NCBI GenBank assembly: GCA_947307055.1
Contig: CAMZHX010000006.1
Location: 1 to 64,000 of the forward strand
DNA: 64,000 nt
From: an uncultured Selenomonadales bacterium
GTDB taxonomy: Bacteria > Bacillota > Negativicutes > Selenomonadales > Selenomonadaceae
Reading direction: 5' to 3'
The first letter of the stretch is position 1, and each line of letters starts with the position of its first letter. Both the position numbers and the translations under genes were made by a program. Below are positions 52,818 through 62,343 of this stretch, in pieces. The notes below the pieces were generated by a model that searched no databases, was not told where the DNA came from, and worked only from the letters and a program-made list of their open reading frames with translations.

Positions 52818-54245
52818 TTGGATTTCGGAATGACTTCAGCGGGAGAATCGTGCGGGGTGTTCGGCATTTACGACCTCGACGGCGACGACGTAGCGACGAC
52901 AATTTACTACGGACTTTATGCCTTGCAACATCGCGGGCAGGAAAGCGCAGGCATTGCAGTAACAGATACGGCAACTCGGCGCGACAAAGTTTTTTGTCAC
53001 AAGGGATTGGGGCGCGTCAACGAAGTTTTCAACGCAGAAAATATCGCCGCGCTAGACGGCAACTTAGGCGTCGGTCATGTGCGCTACTCGACGGCGGGAG
53101 CTTCCACTCACGAGAATTCCCAACCGCTCGTCCTGGCCTACATCAAAGGGACGCTCATGCTCGCTCACAACGGAAATTTAGTCAACGCTCCCAAACTTCG
53201 CAGGGAACTTGCCGCGGGCGGCGCGATTTTCCAAACGACTATAGACACCGAGACCATTGCCTATCACATTGCCCGCGAGCGCGTCAAATCCCGTTCGGTT
53301 CAAGAGGCGACCGTCCGCGCTCTGAAAAAAGTTCAGGGCTCGTACTCGTTAGTTGTTGCCAGTCCGCAGAAGTTAATCGGGGCTCGCGACCCATGGGGAT
53401 TTCGTCCGCTAGTTCTCGGTAGGCTCGGCAACGCTTACATAATAACTTCGGAGACTTGTGCGCTTGAGACTATCGACGCGGAATTTATTCGCGACGTAAA
53501 GCCCGGCGAAGTCGTGACGATTTTCCAAAACGGCAGGATTGAATCCAATATGGAACTCGCCCTGCCCAAGGAAAAAACTGCGCGGTGTGTCTTCGAGTAT
53601 ATTTATTTTTGCCGCCCCGATACGACTTTTGACGGAATGGGCGTCACGCGCTCGCGGATTATCGCGGGGAAACTTTTGGCGCGCGTTCACCCTATCGAGG
53701 CTGATTTAGTCGTCGGCGTTCCCGAATCGGGCAATATGGCGGCGGTCGGCTACTCTATGGAATCGGGCATACCCTACGGCATTGCCTTTACTAAAAATAC
53801 TTACGTCGGCAGAACTTTTATCAAGCCGCAACAATCGAGCCGTCTTAAAAGCGTCAAAGTCAAGCTCAATGTTTTGCGCGACGTGGTTAAGGGCAAGCGC
53901 ATTGTCATGATTGATGATTCGATAGTTCGCGGCACGACGAGCGGGCAAATTGTTTCTATGCTTCGGGAGGGCGGCGCGGCTGAAGTTCATGTGCGCGTTT
54001 CTAGTCCGCCATTTCGTCACCCGTGCTATTTCGGTATTGACATTCCCAATCGCGAGCAGTTGATTGCGCATAATCGCTCGGTCGAGGAGATTTGCAAAAT
54101 TATCGGCGCGGATTCACTTGGCTATTTGCCGATAGGTTGTCTGCACGAGATGACGGGCGGGCGACCGATTTGCACGGCGTGTTTCAGCGGCGATTACCCG
54201 ATTGCCCCGCCGACTGAAGACATTCGCGGAGATTATGTGAAATAA
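52818..54245 (+). CDS. purF: Amidophosphoribosyltransferase
   Basis: PurF makes phosphoribosylamine from PRPP and glutamine, the first step of purine synthesis. TTG 52818 has AAAGGGG eight bases upstream; in-frame GTG and TTG just before it lie in or beside that site. After a short propeptide the catalytic Cys is in SCGVFGIYD. The glutaminase has HVRYSTAG, and the PRPP loop is MIDDSIVRGTTSG. Cysteines in FCRPD, HPCYFG and ICTAC match the Fe-S cluster ligands of the Bacillus-type enzyme. About 475 residues is usual. No other pur genes are beside it here. Confidence 0.95.
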   Translation: MDFGMTSAGESCGVFGIYDLDGDDVATTIYYGLYALQHRGQESAGIAVTDTATRRDKVFCHKGLGRVNEVFNAENIAALDGNLGVGHVRYSTAGASTHENSQPLVLAYIKGTLMLAHNGNLVNAPKLRRELAAGGAIFQTTIDTETIAYHIARERVKSRSVQEATVRALKKVQGSYSLVVASPQKLIGARDPWGFRPLVLGRLGNAYIITSETCALETIDAEFIRDVKPGEVVTIFQNGRIESNMELALPKEKTARCVFEYIYFCRPDTTFDGMGVTRSRIIAGKLLARVHPIEADLVVGVPESGNMAAVGYSMESGIPYGIAFTKNTYVGRTFIKPQQSSRLKSVKVKLNVLRDVVKGKRIVMIDDSIVRGTTSGQIVSMLREGGAAEVHVRVSSPPFRHPCYFGIDIPNREQLIAHNRSVEEICKIIGADSLGYLPIGCLHEMTGGRPICTACFSGDYPIAPPTEDIRGDYVK

Positions 54246-54312
54246 GGGAGAAGGGAAAAGGGAAAAGGGTAGGGATAAGGTTTTAGACTTTTCCCTTTTC
54301 CCTTCTCCCTTA
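54243..54312. repeat. Perfect 25-bp inverted heptamer repeat
   Basis: Arms 54243-54267 and 54288-54312 match perfectly around a 20-base loop. The arms consist of GGGAGAA and GGGAAAA units. It sits in the gap between purF and the nitroreductase gene. It lacks a T-tail, so it is not a standard terminator. Confidence 0.85.
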
Positions 54313-54334
54313 ACCCTTGAAAGGAGTTTTTACA

Positions 54335-54847
54335 ATGAGTTTTTATGAATTGGCAAAGGCGCGTTATTCGTGCCGGAAGTTGACGGACGCGGCTATTGAG
54401 CCGGAAAAAATCAACCGCATTTTGCAAGCGGCGATAGCTGCTCCGACTGCGAAAAATTCCCAGTGTTACACTATCTGGAAAGTGCAATCGCCCGAAGCCT
54501 TCGACAAAATCAAACAAGTCACGCCTTACACTTTCGGCTCGGCATTGGCATTCGTCATCGGCGCGAAAAAGGAAGGCGCATTTGACCGCCCATTCGATAA
54601 CAAAAATTTTTCAGAGATTGATGCGGCAATCGTCGCGACGCATTTAATGTTAGCGATTCAAGACGAGGGCTTAGGCACAACTTGGGTCGGTTGGTTCGAC
54701 GCTCCAAAATTGCAAGAACTTTTCCCCGAAATGCAAGGTTATGAGCTGGTCGCGATTTTCCCTGTCGGCTACCCCGCTGAAGATGCTAAACCTCATCAGC
54801 GTCACGAAGACCGCCGCCCAATGTCGGAAGTAGTCGTTGAGCTGTGA
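54335..54847 (+). CDS. Nitroreductase-family flavoprotein
   Basis: A 170-residue FMN/NAD(P)H-dependent oxidoreductase. ATG 54335 has AAGGAG eight bases upstream. Family features: the N-terminal RYSCRKLTD (FMN phosphate-binding Arg/Ser), ILQAAIAAPTAKNSQ, an aligned central region, and LGTTWVGWFD with PVGYPAED near the end. Substrate is not known. The stop overlaps the start of yraN. Confidence 0.87.
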   Translation: MSFYELAKARYSCRKLTDAAIEPEKINRILQAAIAAPTAKNSQCYTIWKVQSPEAFDKIKQVTPYTFGSALAFVIGAKKEGAFDRPFDNKNFSEIDAAIVATHLMLAIQDEGLGTTWVGWFDAPKLQELFPEMQGYELVAIFPVGYPAEDAKPHQRHEDRRPMSEVVVEL

Positions 54848-55215
54848 GCAAAAAAAATTTAGGCAAGTTCGGCGAGGACTGCGCGGCGAAATTTCTTGAA
54901 GATAACGGTTACACAATCGTCGCTAGAAATTTTCGGATTCGGTCGGCGGAAATTGACATAATCGCGCAACTCGACAACGTGATAATTTTCGTGGAAGTCA
55001 AAGCGCGGTCGAGTATTCGTCACGGTTTGCCGAGCGAGGCGGTTAACTTCCGCAAGCAGAAAAAAATCATCGAGGCGGCAGGCGTATTCTTGCAGGACGA
55101 AAATTTCAGCGACTGCGCCTGTCGCTTTGACGTTGTGGAAGTTTATTTGAGCGGCGAGCACGTCAGGGAAATCAATCACATTGAAAACGCTTTTGAAGTT
55201 ATGCAGGAGGTCTGA
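54844..55215 (+). CDS. YraN family (UPF0102) endonuclease-like protein
   Basis: A 123-residue protein with GTG start overlapping the preceding stop. The family pattern is FGEDCAAKFLEDNGYTIVARNFR, then AEIDIIAQ and IIFVEVKARSS, the E/D-ExK site of Holliday-junction-resolvase-like nucleases. It immediately precedes yifB, a common gene order. Biochemical role is not established. Confidence 0.88.
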   Translation: MSKKNLGKFGEDCAAKFLEDNGYTIVARNFRIRSAEIDIIAQLDNVIIFVEVKARSSIRHGLPSEAVNFRKQKKIIEAAGVFLQDENFSDCACRFDVVEVYLSGEHVREINHIENAFEVMQEV

Positions 55216-55218
55216 ACT

Positions 55219-56751
55219 TTGTACGCGAGAACATTTGGTGCGGCGACGCAGGGCGTAGACGGGCTGATAATTTCCGTCGAGGTCGACAGCGCAAACGGTA
55301 TGCCCGCCTTCGACATTGTCGGCTTGCCGTCGACTTCCGTCCGCGAATCAAAAGAACGAGTCCGAACCGCAATAAAAAATTCGTCGTTGAGAATGCGCGC
55401 CGAAAAAATTACAATCAACCTCGCGCCCGCCAGTGTCAAAAAGGAAAGCGCAGGGCTAGACCTTCCGATAGCGATTGGACTTTTGGCGGCGCAGGGCAGG
55501 TTGCGTCCGTCGACTTGCGAGGAATTTTTATTCGTGGCGGAGTTGTCGCTTGAAGGGCTTTTGCGGAGCGTGGCGGGCGTCCTGCCGATTGCGATAACTG
55601 CGCGGGCTGAAGGATTCAAGAAAATAATCGTCGCTCCAGAAAATGTCAACGAGGCGTTATTGGTCGACGGGATAGAAGTTTACGCGCCGAAAAATTTAAT
55701 GGAGCTGGTGGACTTCCTCGACGGCGAAATAGAACTAAAACCTGCGCCGCCTCAACCGGTCGACGAGCCGGAAGGTTTTGTGGAATTGGTCGACGACTTC
55801 GCGGACGTGCAAGGACAATTCATGGCGAAACGCGCTTTGGAGATTGCGGCGGCGGGCGGGCATAATGTTCTAATGGTCGGCGTGCCAGGCTCCGGCAAAA
55901 CTATGCTCGCTAAAAGAATGAGTTCCATTTTGCCCGAAATGACTCGCGAAGAAGCTTTAGAGGTCACTAAGATTTACAGCATAGCCGGGAAGTTACCGCA
56001 AGGTAGCGGGCTCGTGACAAAGCGTCCTTTTCAAAATCCCAATCACGACGCCTCAACCGCAGCGATTATCGGTGGCGGCACCAATCCCACTCCAGGTCAA
56101 GTCACTCTCGCGCATAACGGCGTGCTTTTCCTCGACGAGCTACCTGAATTCAAAAAAAATACGCTGGAGGCTTTGCGCGAGCCGCTCGAAGAAAGACAAG
56201 TTACAATCAGCCGCGTCAATGGCACCTTAACTTTCCCGTCGAGCATGATTTTGATTTGCGCAATGAATCCTTGTCCGTGCGGTTGGAGCGGCGATAACGA
56301 CCACTTTTGCCGCTGCTCGACCGTCGACATTAAAAGATATATGCGCCGCTTGTCGGGACCACTGCTCGACCGAATCGACATTCAAATTCGCGTGCCGCGC
56401 GTCAAGTACGATGACTTAAGCTCAAAGCGCAGAAATGAATTGTCCGCCGTGATTCGCGAACGAGTTTCGGCCGCTAGAAAAATTCAGACAGCGCGCCTTG
56501 AAAAATATCATCTCTTCTGCAACGCCCAAATGACCCACGCGCTGATTCAAAAACTTTGCACATTGGAACCCGCCGCCGAAGCTCTCTTGAAGGAAGTTTT
56601 CGAGACTAAAAAATTATCCGCCCGCTCCTACGACAGGATTATCAAGGTCGGGCGAACCATTGCCGATTTGGACGGCGGCAAGTCGTTAATTACTGCGCGC
56701 CACATTTCCGAAGCTATTAAATTGCGGAGTGATTTTGAGATTGAAGCTTAA
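55219..56751 (+). CDS. YifB/ComM-family AAA ATPase
   Basis: A 510-residue Mg-chelatase-like protein. The N-terminal domain starts YARTFGAATQGVDG and has the GLPSTSVRESKERVR stretch; the ATPase has Walker A GVPGSGKTM and Walker B LFLDELPEF, and the C-terminus has MNPCPCGW, a Cys-rich insert, and the Mg_chelatase_C domain. ComM is a helicase for branch migration in natural transformation in some bacteria. TTG start three bases after yraN. Confidence 0.92.
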   Translation: MYARTFGAATQGVDGLIISVEVDSANGMPAFDIVGLPSTSVRESKERVRTAIKNSSLRMRAEKITINLAPASVKKESAGLDLPIAIGLLAAQGRLRPSTCEEFLFVAELSLEGLLRSVAGVLPIAITARAEGFKKIIVAPENVNEALLVDGIEVYAPKNLMELVDFLDGEIELKPAPPQPVDEPEGFVELVDDFADVQGQFMAKRALEIAAAGGHNVLMVGVPGSGKTMLAKRMSSILPEMTREEALEVTKIYSIAGKLPQGSGLVTKRPFQNPNHDASTAAIIGGGTNPTPGQVTLAHNGVLFLDELPEFKKNTLEALREPLEERQVTISRVNGTLTFPSSMILICAMNPCPCGWSGDNDHFCRCSTVDIKRYMRRLSGPLLDRIDIQIRVPRVKYDDLSSKRRNELSAVIRERVSAARKIQTARLEKYHLFCNAQMTHALIQKLCTLEPAAEALLKEVFETKKLSARSYDRIIKVGRTIADLDGGKSLITARHISEAIKLRSDFEIEA

Positions 56752-57724
56752 AAAGATTTGTTTTATGCACCAGGCCAGCATAGGCGATACGCTTATGGTC
56801 ACGCCGGTTTATCGCGCCTTAAAAGAATGTTACCCCGATTGCCGACAAGTCGTCGTTACGGGTCATGCGGGCTACGAACTCCTGCGCGGCAATCCCCATA
56901 TCGATACGCTTTTGCGCTACGAGAAGGGCGACCCCGTTTTCCCCGTCATAAAAAATATTTGGCGCGCCGATGCCTCTGTTATCTTCGACTACCACTACCG
57001 GAACGCGCTGTACTCATTCCTCGCGCTCATTCCGAAAAGAATCGGCTACGGCAAAGACTTTATCAACGTCAAACTCTATGACGAGCCGCTTGAGATGTAC
57101 GAGCCGCTGAAATATTTGGCGGCGGTCAAGCAACTTGGCATTCACACGGACAATTTGACATTAACTCGCCCCGTCGCGACCGAACAGGAAAAACTTCGCG
57201 TGACGAAACTTTTAGCCGAAATAAAATCTCCCGCGCAGAAATTGATTTTGCTGGTGCCGTTCTCGCTAGCGGCGATTAAGGATTGGGAGCCGGCGAAGTA
57301 TCGCGAAATTATTTCCCGCATCAAAACTTTGGGGCATGTGGTGGCGATTATCGGCGGCAAGTCGGAGGCTGAACGCGCCGCTAAAGAATTCCCAACCGCC
57401 GTCAACTTGGCAGGAACTTTGAACTTGCGCGAGTCGGCCGAATTGATTTCCCGCGCCGATTTGCAAATAAGCGGCTGTACGGCTATGCTCCATATCTGCT
57501 CGACGACCGACACGCCCGCCATTGCCCTTTACGGTCCGACGATTCCTGAGCAATGGGCTCCGAAAAAAAATTGCGCCGTCATAACTCATCGCCTGCCCTG
57601 CTCGCCCTGCTACAACATCGAGGGCAAGCCACTTTGCAATGATAATCGCTGCATAAAAAGTATTTCGGTCGACGAGGTTTGGAACGTCGCAGAAAAAGTT
57701 TTGAGGTCTCGCAATGAAGATTGA
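56735..57724 (+). CDS. Glycosyltransferase family 9 (heptosyltransferase-like)
   Basis: A 329-residue GT-B enzyme of the ADP-heptose:LPS heptosyltransferase type. Family features are FMHQASIGDTLMVTPVYRALKECYP at the start, VVTGHAGYELLRGNP, VFDYHYR-like IIFDYHYRNAL, and SGCTAMLHICSTTDTPAIALYGPT near the end. Start sites overlap the end of yifB; TTG 56735 with GGAG five bases upstream is chosen, others are possible. It begins a run of LPS-type genes (GT9, GT8, ligase). Confidence 0.87.
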   Translation: MRLKLKKICFMHQASIGDTLMVTPVYRALKECYPDCRQVVVTGHAGYELLRGNPHIDTLLRYEKGDPVFPVIKNIWRADASVIFDYHYRNALYSFLALIPKRIGYGKDFINVKLYDEPLEMYEPLKYLAAVKQLGIHTDNLTLTRPVATEQEKLRVTKLLAEIKSPAQKLILLVPFSLAAIKDWEPAKYREIISRIKTLGHVVAIIGGKSEAERAAKEFPTAVNLAGTLNLRESAELISRADLQISGCTAMLHICSTTDTPAIALYGPTIPEQWAPKKNCAVITHRLPCSPCYNIEGKPLCNDNRCIKSISVDEVWNVAEKVLRSRNED

Positions 57725-58694
57725 ACGACAAAAAATTTTCGGGCGCAAAGCTCACGAGCCTAGCGCGGCAAATATCGTTTTCGGCGTTGACGCGCCCTTT
57801 GTGCCGATTATGGGTGTCTGTATGACTTCCATTCTCAAAAATAATCCCGCGCAGAAATTTACTTTCCACGTCTTCCTAGACGCAATCACGCCGCCCGACG
57901 AAATGAAAATTGCCGAACTCTGCAAGCAATCGCCCGACCTCCAAATAATTTTGTACTTCCTGCCGCCCGACATCTATAACGAACTTTATCTGGAAGGCGA
58001 TTACACCAAAGCGATTTTTTATCGTATACTCGCGGCGGATTACCTCGCGCAGAGCCTCGACAAAATACTTTACATGGATTCGGATATGATTTGCCTAAAG
58101 CCTATGGACGAGCTGATTAACTTGTCCGTCAAAGAAATTTTCGTTGCGGCGATTGCTGACCCAGGCGTCGTCAATCGACAGATTCATAAGAAAAATTTCG
58201 GCTTCAGCAAAGAGTATCTCTATTTCAATAGCGGGCTTATGTATTTGAATTTGGATTGGTGGCGCGAGGAAAAAGTTTCGGCGCAAATGCTAAACATTAT
58301 GTCGATTAGGGAATATCCCTTCCCCGACCAGGACGCGATAAATCTTGTCGCCGACCTCAACGATTATCCTGTAAAATATTTGCCGGACAAGTTCAATCAT
58401 TTTTTCCGCGTCGACGGAGTGGAACAGCCTATGCGCGATGATGTTGTTATCCAGCATTTTACGGGGCAACTCAAGCCGTGGTTCCCGTGGTGCGAAAGCC
58501 CTTTGAAGAAAATTTACGACTCCTACAAAGAAATTTCGCCGTGGCACGACTTCATTTATCAGCCGCGAAATTATCAGGAGCATAGGTTAATGGGACGGGC
58601 CTGCAGGCGCGAGGGCAAATGGCTTGAGGCTCTCAAGTGGTATTGGAGTTACTTAAAGCGGCGGCGCGTCGAGAAAAAATCTAAACGAGGTTAG
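57714..58694 (+). CDS. Glycosyltransferase family 8
   Basis: A 326-residue GT-A enzyme similar to LgtC/RfaJ (alpha-galactosyl/glucosyltransferase). IVFGVDAPFVPIMGVCMTSIL is the typical start; LYMDSDMICLKP holds the DxD metal site; YLYFNSGLMYLNLDWW and FPDQDAINLV are family markers. ATG lies inside the end of the GT9 gene, so the two are coupled. It is likely to add a hexose to the LPS core. Confidence 0.88.
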   Translation: MKIERQKIFGRKAHEPSAANIVFGVDAPFVPIMGVCMTSILKNNPAQKFTFHVFLDAITPPDEMKIAELCKQSPDLQIILYFLPPDIYNELYLEGDYTKAIFYRILAADYLAQSLDKILYMDSDMICLKPMDELINLSVKEIFVAAIADPGVVNRQIHKKNFGFSKEYLYFNSGLMYLNLDWWREEKVSAQMLNIMSIREYPFPDQDAINLVADLNDYPVKYLPDKFNHFFRVDGVEQPMRDDVVIQHFTGQLKPWFPWCESPLKKIYDSYKEISPWHDFIYQPRNYQEHRLMGRACRREGKWLEALKWYWSYLKRRRVEKKSKRG

Positions 58695-58696
58695 TC

Positions 58697-59881
58697 ATGG
58701 ACAAAATTTTAAAGGCAACGCCCATAATCTTTTTGCTATTCGGATTGGGCGCGTGCATCTCCGAACCTTTTGCGCGTAATTGCGTTCGAGTTCTCTTCCT
58801 AATCTTTTTCGCCATGCTCTGGTATAAAAAATTTTCATTGCGCGACCTGACGCCCTACAAAAAAATTTTGCTGTTAATGGCGGGGTTTATGGCGTGGCTG
58901 ATAATCTCCTACATTTGGGGCGGCATGAAAATCCCGTTGAGCGACGACGCTATCGAGTGGGTCATTTACAATCACTACATGTTTATATTTCTGCTGGTCG
59001 GCGTGATGATTCGCGAGGAAAAATTTTTGACGGGCATTTTGATTGCGCTGGGGTTATCGCTGGTGATTGACGACGTTTATATTTTCTACCAAGCCGCGCA
59101 GGGCGTCGACCGCCCGACTGCTTTTCTACACGGCTCATTCATGCAAAGCGCAATGTTATATCTGATTCTCCTGCCGACGTTTTTAATTATGACGCTCAAA
59201 GCCGATGAGAATTTCGGCGCGAAAATTTTCTACGGGCTAATTTTCCTGGTATCGCTGGCGGCATTCATAATGATTAACACGCGGGGGGCATGGCTCGCCT
59301 TAGCAATCGTCCTAGCATTTATCATCGTCTACCGGCTGAGGAGCCCGAAAAAAATTTTAGCGGCGGCAGTAATTTGCGCGGTATTGGGCGGAATGTTTTT
59401 AATCGCGTCGCCGAAGACTTTCAATCGCCTGACAACTTTATTTAATCCGACTTCGGAGCAATCGGTTTCGGAAAGATTTTTGATGTGGCGGAGCGCGGCT
59501 AATGCAATCGGCGACAATCCGCTGATGGGCGTCGGCTTTGGCAACTACGAGGCGGAGTATCAAAACAAATACATTCTCGCCGAAGCTAAGGAACGTTTTC
59601 AAGGGCACACGCACAATGTCTACTTGCAATTTTGGGCGGAGACGGGTTTGCCTGGTCTGATTTTATTCTGCGGGCTGTTCGGATATATTTTGTACTGGTC
59701 GTGGCGACGGGCGAAGAATTTTTACGGGCTGATAATTTTTTCGGCGACGCTCGCGCTAATGCTTTTCGGGCTGACAGATTACACGATTGCGAGTTTCAGC
59801 GCGATGAGGGTTTATTGGCTGGTGTTCGGGATTTGCATAGTTGGATTGAGATTGACCGAGCGGAGAAATTTTTCCGTGTAA
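58697..59881 (+). CDS. O-antigen ligase family protein
   Basis: A 394-residue membrane protein with about 11 helices, of the WaaL/Wzy type. The key periplasmic loop near the end reads VGFGNYEAEYQ...GHTHNVYLQFWAETGLPGL, in which the His of GHTHN is the conserved ligase residue; TRGAWLAL has the conserved Arg. It starts two bases after the GT8 gene. Ligase versus polymerase cannot be told from sequence alone. Confidence 0.83.
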   Translation: MDKILKATPIIFLLFGLGACISEPFARNCVRVLFLIFFAMLWYKKFSLRDLTPYKKILLLMAGFMAWLIISYIWGGMKIPLSDDAIEWVIYNHYMFIFLLVGVMIREEKFLTGILIALGLSLVIDDVYIFYQAAQGVDRPTAFLHGSFMQSAMLYLILLPTFLIMTLKADENFGAKIFYGLIFLVSLAAFIMINTRGAWLALAIVLAFIIVYRLRSPKKILAAAVICAVLGGMFLIASPKTFNRLTTLFNPTSEQSVSERFLMWRSAANAIGDNPLMGVGFGNYEAEYQNKYILAEAKERFQGHTHNVYLQFWAETGLPGLILFCGLFGYILYWSWRRAKNFYGLIIFSATLALMLFGLTDYTIASFSAMRVYWLVFGICIVGLRLTERRNFSV

Positions 59882-59885
59882 ATTG

Positions 59886-59925
59886 AAAACTCCTCAACGG
59901 AATTGCTGTCGAGGAGTTTTATTTT
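59886..59925. terminator. Bidirectional terminator between the ligase gene and rpmB
   Basis: A ten-pair stem AAAACTCCTC / GAGGAGTTTT followed by ATTTT. The A-run on the left serves as the T-run for the opposing rpmB. Confidence 0.8.
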
Positions 59926-59932
59926 GCTCAAG

Positions 59933-60124
59933 TTAGATAGCACGCTGAATTTTGCCGGAACGAAGGCAACGTGTGCAGACGTTGACGCGCTGGATTTTGC
60001 CGTCGACGATAGCGCGCACGCGTTGAATGTTCGGTTTCCATTTGCGTTTAGTTTTGAGGTGCGAGTGGCTGACGTTCATGCCCGACATCGCGCCCTTCTG
60101 ACAAACTTCGCAGTAAGCTGACAT
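59933..60124 (-). CDS. rpmB: 50S ribosomal protein L28
   Basis: A 63-residue L28. The pattern AYCEVCQKGAMSGMNVSHSHLKTKRKWKPNIQ is typical of L28. The cysteines CEVC and CTRC form the zinc-binding (C+) version. GAGGTGAT lies before the ATG. It is alone between the terminator and a 70-base gap that holds nothing else I can support. Confidence 0.96.
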   Translation of the reverse strand: MSAYCEVCQKGAMSGMNVSHSHLKTKRKWKPNIQRVRAIVDGKIQRVNVCTRCLRSGKIQRAI

Positions 60125-60194
60125 AAAAAATCACCTCTTCTCTGAAAAAGACAGGCGCATTTTAGCACAAGAACTTTCGCCGCGCAAGTATTTT

Positions 60195-60752
60195 TTAAGG
60201 GTTGCGCCATTCGACCATATTATCCGGCAGGTTGAATAGGCGCAAGATTTTGTTGACGACGTGATTTATTTGCGCCTCCAAATTTGACGGCGTGTTATAG
60301 AAAGTCATGACGGGCGGCATAATTATCGCGCCGCAGTCGGCAAGTTCTTTCATGTTGCGCAAGTGAATTCGGCTGAAGGGCATTTCACGCGGCACGAGCA
60401 AAAGTTTTCGCCCTTCTTTGATACAGACATCGGCGGCGCGTAGCAAAAGATTTTCGCAATAGCCCGACGCAATCCCCGCTAAAGTTTTCATGGTGCACGG
60501 AACGATAATCATGCCGTCGACAAGAAAACTCCCGCTGGCTATCGAGGCGTCCATTTGGTTCACGTCGTAGACAAAATCGGCGAGGCGGCGAATCTCGAAA
60601 ATGTCAAAATTAGTTTCGTCGCGGATTGTGAGTTGTGCGCCGTCGGTTATGATTAGGTGAGTTTCGACCGATTCAATTTCCTTGAGGCGGCGCAGAAGTT
60701 CTACGGCAATCACGACGCCGCTTGCACCCGTCATTCCAATTATAAGTTTCAT
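60195..60752 (-). CDS. ubiX: UbiX-family flavin prenyltransferase
   Basis: A 185-residue enzyme that attaches a dimethylallyl group to FMN, making the prenyl-FMN cofactor of UbiD-type decarboxylases. ATG 60752 has GGAGG upstream. Motifs: IGMTGASGVVIAVELL at the N-terminus, GSFLVDGMIIVPCTMKTLAGIASG (flavin and substrate site), and LVPREMPFSRIHLRNM. No UbiD partner is in the window. It follows wbaP by 19 bases. Confidence 0.93.
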   Translation of the reverse strand: MKLIIGMTGASGVVIAVELLRRLKEIESVETHLIITDGAQLTIRDETNFDIFEIRRLADFVYDVNQMDASIASGSFLVDGMIIVPCTMKTLAGIASGYCENLLLRAADVCIKEGRKLLLVPREMPFSRIHLRNMKELADCGAIIMPPVMTFYNTPSNLEAQINHVVNKILRLFNLPDNMVEWRNP

Positions 60753-60771
60753 AAAAATTCCTCCTTCCTGA

Positions 60772-62205
60772 TTAGTAAGCTCCTTTGCCTTGCAGGACGG
60801 CCTTGACCGTCTTGAACAGGTACATAATATCAATCCAGACCGACCAGTTGCGCACGTACCAAGTATCCATCGCGACGCGCTCAGGGTAGGTCGTATCGCT
60901 CCTGCCGCTGACTTGCCACATACCCGTTATGCCGGGCAACACCATATAATATTCGCGAATATTTTTGCCATAGCGTTCAATTTCGGCTTGAACAATCGGT
61001 CGCGGCCCCACAAGGCTCATCTCCCCGCGAATAACATTCCAAAGTTGCGGCAATTCGTCAAGGCTAGTCTTGCGCAACCAGCCGCCTAATTTCGTAACTC
61101 GCGGGTCGTCGGTCAGCTTGAAACTCTCTTCCCATTCGCGACGCGCTTCAGGATTCTCCGCCAAATACTTTTTCAACTTCTCTTCGGCGTCGGGTACCAT
61201 TGTTTGAAACTTGTAGCACGGAAATTTTTTCCCGGCCGCGCCTACTCGTTTATGCGCAAAAATTATTCGTCCGCGATTGTCCACGCCAACCATTATCGCA
61301 ATCACTAACAAAATCGGCGAAATTATCAGCCCGCCCAAAATCGTCAGCGTCAAGTCGAAAATTCTTTTGACAAGTCGATTGTAAGGGCTCGCCAAATTGT
61401 TCCGCAGGTTGAGCATCAAAATTTTTTCGCTGAACAAAATCGAAATGTCCGCGCTCGACATTGGCGTCCCAATCAGGTCGGGGACAAACGAAATATTTTT
61501 GACGTGCGGTTGAATCTTATTGATTAGTTCCTGCAATCGCTCCTTGCCAAGACCTGGCGCGGCTATCACGACCGTTTTTATTTTCGCCGAACGAATGATA
61601 CTTCGCGCCTCGTCGAAGCCGCCTAGTATCGGGAAAATTTTCGGCAACTCCTTCGAGACCGGACAATCATCAATCAGCCCGACAATTTTATAACGATAGC
61701 CCAAATCCTCTTGCCAAAATTTTATCAACTTCTCGGCCGTCAGCCCCGCGCCAATTAAAATTATCGGCTCGTAGAAAATATTCCGCCGCTTTAGGAATTT
61801 CAACACGACGTAGCGAATCACGCAGACATTTATCAGCACGAACAGCCCGAATAAAATTATGAACAGCCGCGACGATAAATTGCTCGCCTTGAGGAAGTAA
61901 ATTATAATTATCGACGAAATCCAGCCCGCGAACACCGATTTAAAAATGTCGCGCATGGTGTCGACGACCGGTTTCATTTGCCGATACGTTCGCGACTGCC
62001 CCAAGAAAATTAAAAACAACAGCGGCACCCAACCATAAATATAAGCGTCGGCATAAAGATAGGTGACGCGGTTCCAAGTGTCGAGGTAATCGCGCAGGGC
62101 AAAGGCTAAATGTTCGCTAAGCACGACGCCAACATAATCGAACAGTAAAAATAAAATCGGCGGCGCAACGGAACTTAGGGTCGTCGAATTTTTTTCAGCA
62201 GTCAT
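60772..62205 (-). CDS. Undecaprenyl-phosphate sugar phosphotransferase (WbaP type)
   Basis: A 477-residue membrane enzyme that starts surface polysaccharide synthesis by moving a sugar phosphate onto undecaprenyl phosphate. About four N-terminal helices, a Rossmann-like middle part (IILIGAGLTAEKLIKFW), a fifth helix after KRIFDLTLTILGG, and the catalytic domain: KRVGAAGKKFPCYKFQTM, then DDPRVTKLGGWLRKTSLDELPQLWNVIRGEMSLVGPRP. Glutamine/galactose or glucose specificity is unknown. The start is AGGAAAG-linked. Confidence 0.9.
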   Translation of the reverse strand: MTAEKNSTTLSSVAPPILFLLFDYVGVVLSEHLAFALRDYLDTWNRVTYLYADAYIYGWVPLLFLIFLGQSRTYRQMKPVVDTMRDIFKSVFAGWISSIIIIYFLKASNLSSRLFIILFGLFVLINVCVIRYVVLKFLKRRNIFYEPIILIGAGLTAEKLIKFWQEDLGYRYKIVGLIDDCPVSKELPKIFPILGGFDEARSIIRSAKIKTVVIAAPGLGKERLQELINKIQPHVKNISFVPDLIGTPMSSADISILFSEKILMLNLRNNLASPYNRLVKRIFDLTLTILGGLIISPILLVIAIMVGVDNRGRIIFAHKRVGAAGKKFPCYKFQTMVPDAEEKLKKYLAENPEARREWEESFKLTDDPRVTKLGGWLRKTSLDELPQLWNVIRGEMSLVGPRPIVQAEIERYGKNIREYYMVLPGITGMWQVSGRSDTTYPERVAMDTWYVRNWSVWIDIMYLFKTVKAVLQGKGAY

Positions 62206-62284
62206 AGTTCTTTCCTCTTGAATGGTTTTCGCCTATTCTAACACAAAATCGCCCGAAATTTTATCTGTTTCGACGGCAAATTTT

Positions 62285-62313
62285 TTGACAAGGCGGCGCG
62301 GCGAATTTATAAT
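62285..62313 (+). promoter_or_regulatory. Consensus promoter of the D,D-carboxypeptidase gene
   Basis: TTGACA, 17 bases, TATAAT: full match in both boxes. Confidence 0.8.
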
Positions 62314-62343
62314 CAGAAAGACTTTTGCTAAGGAGAGATGCTC

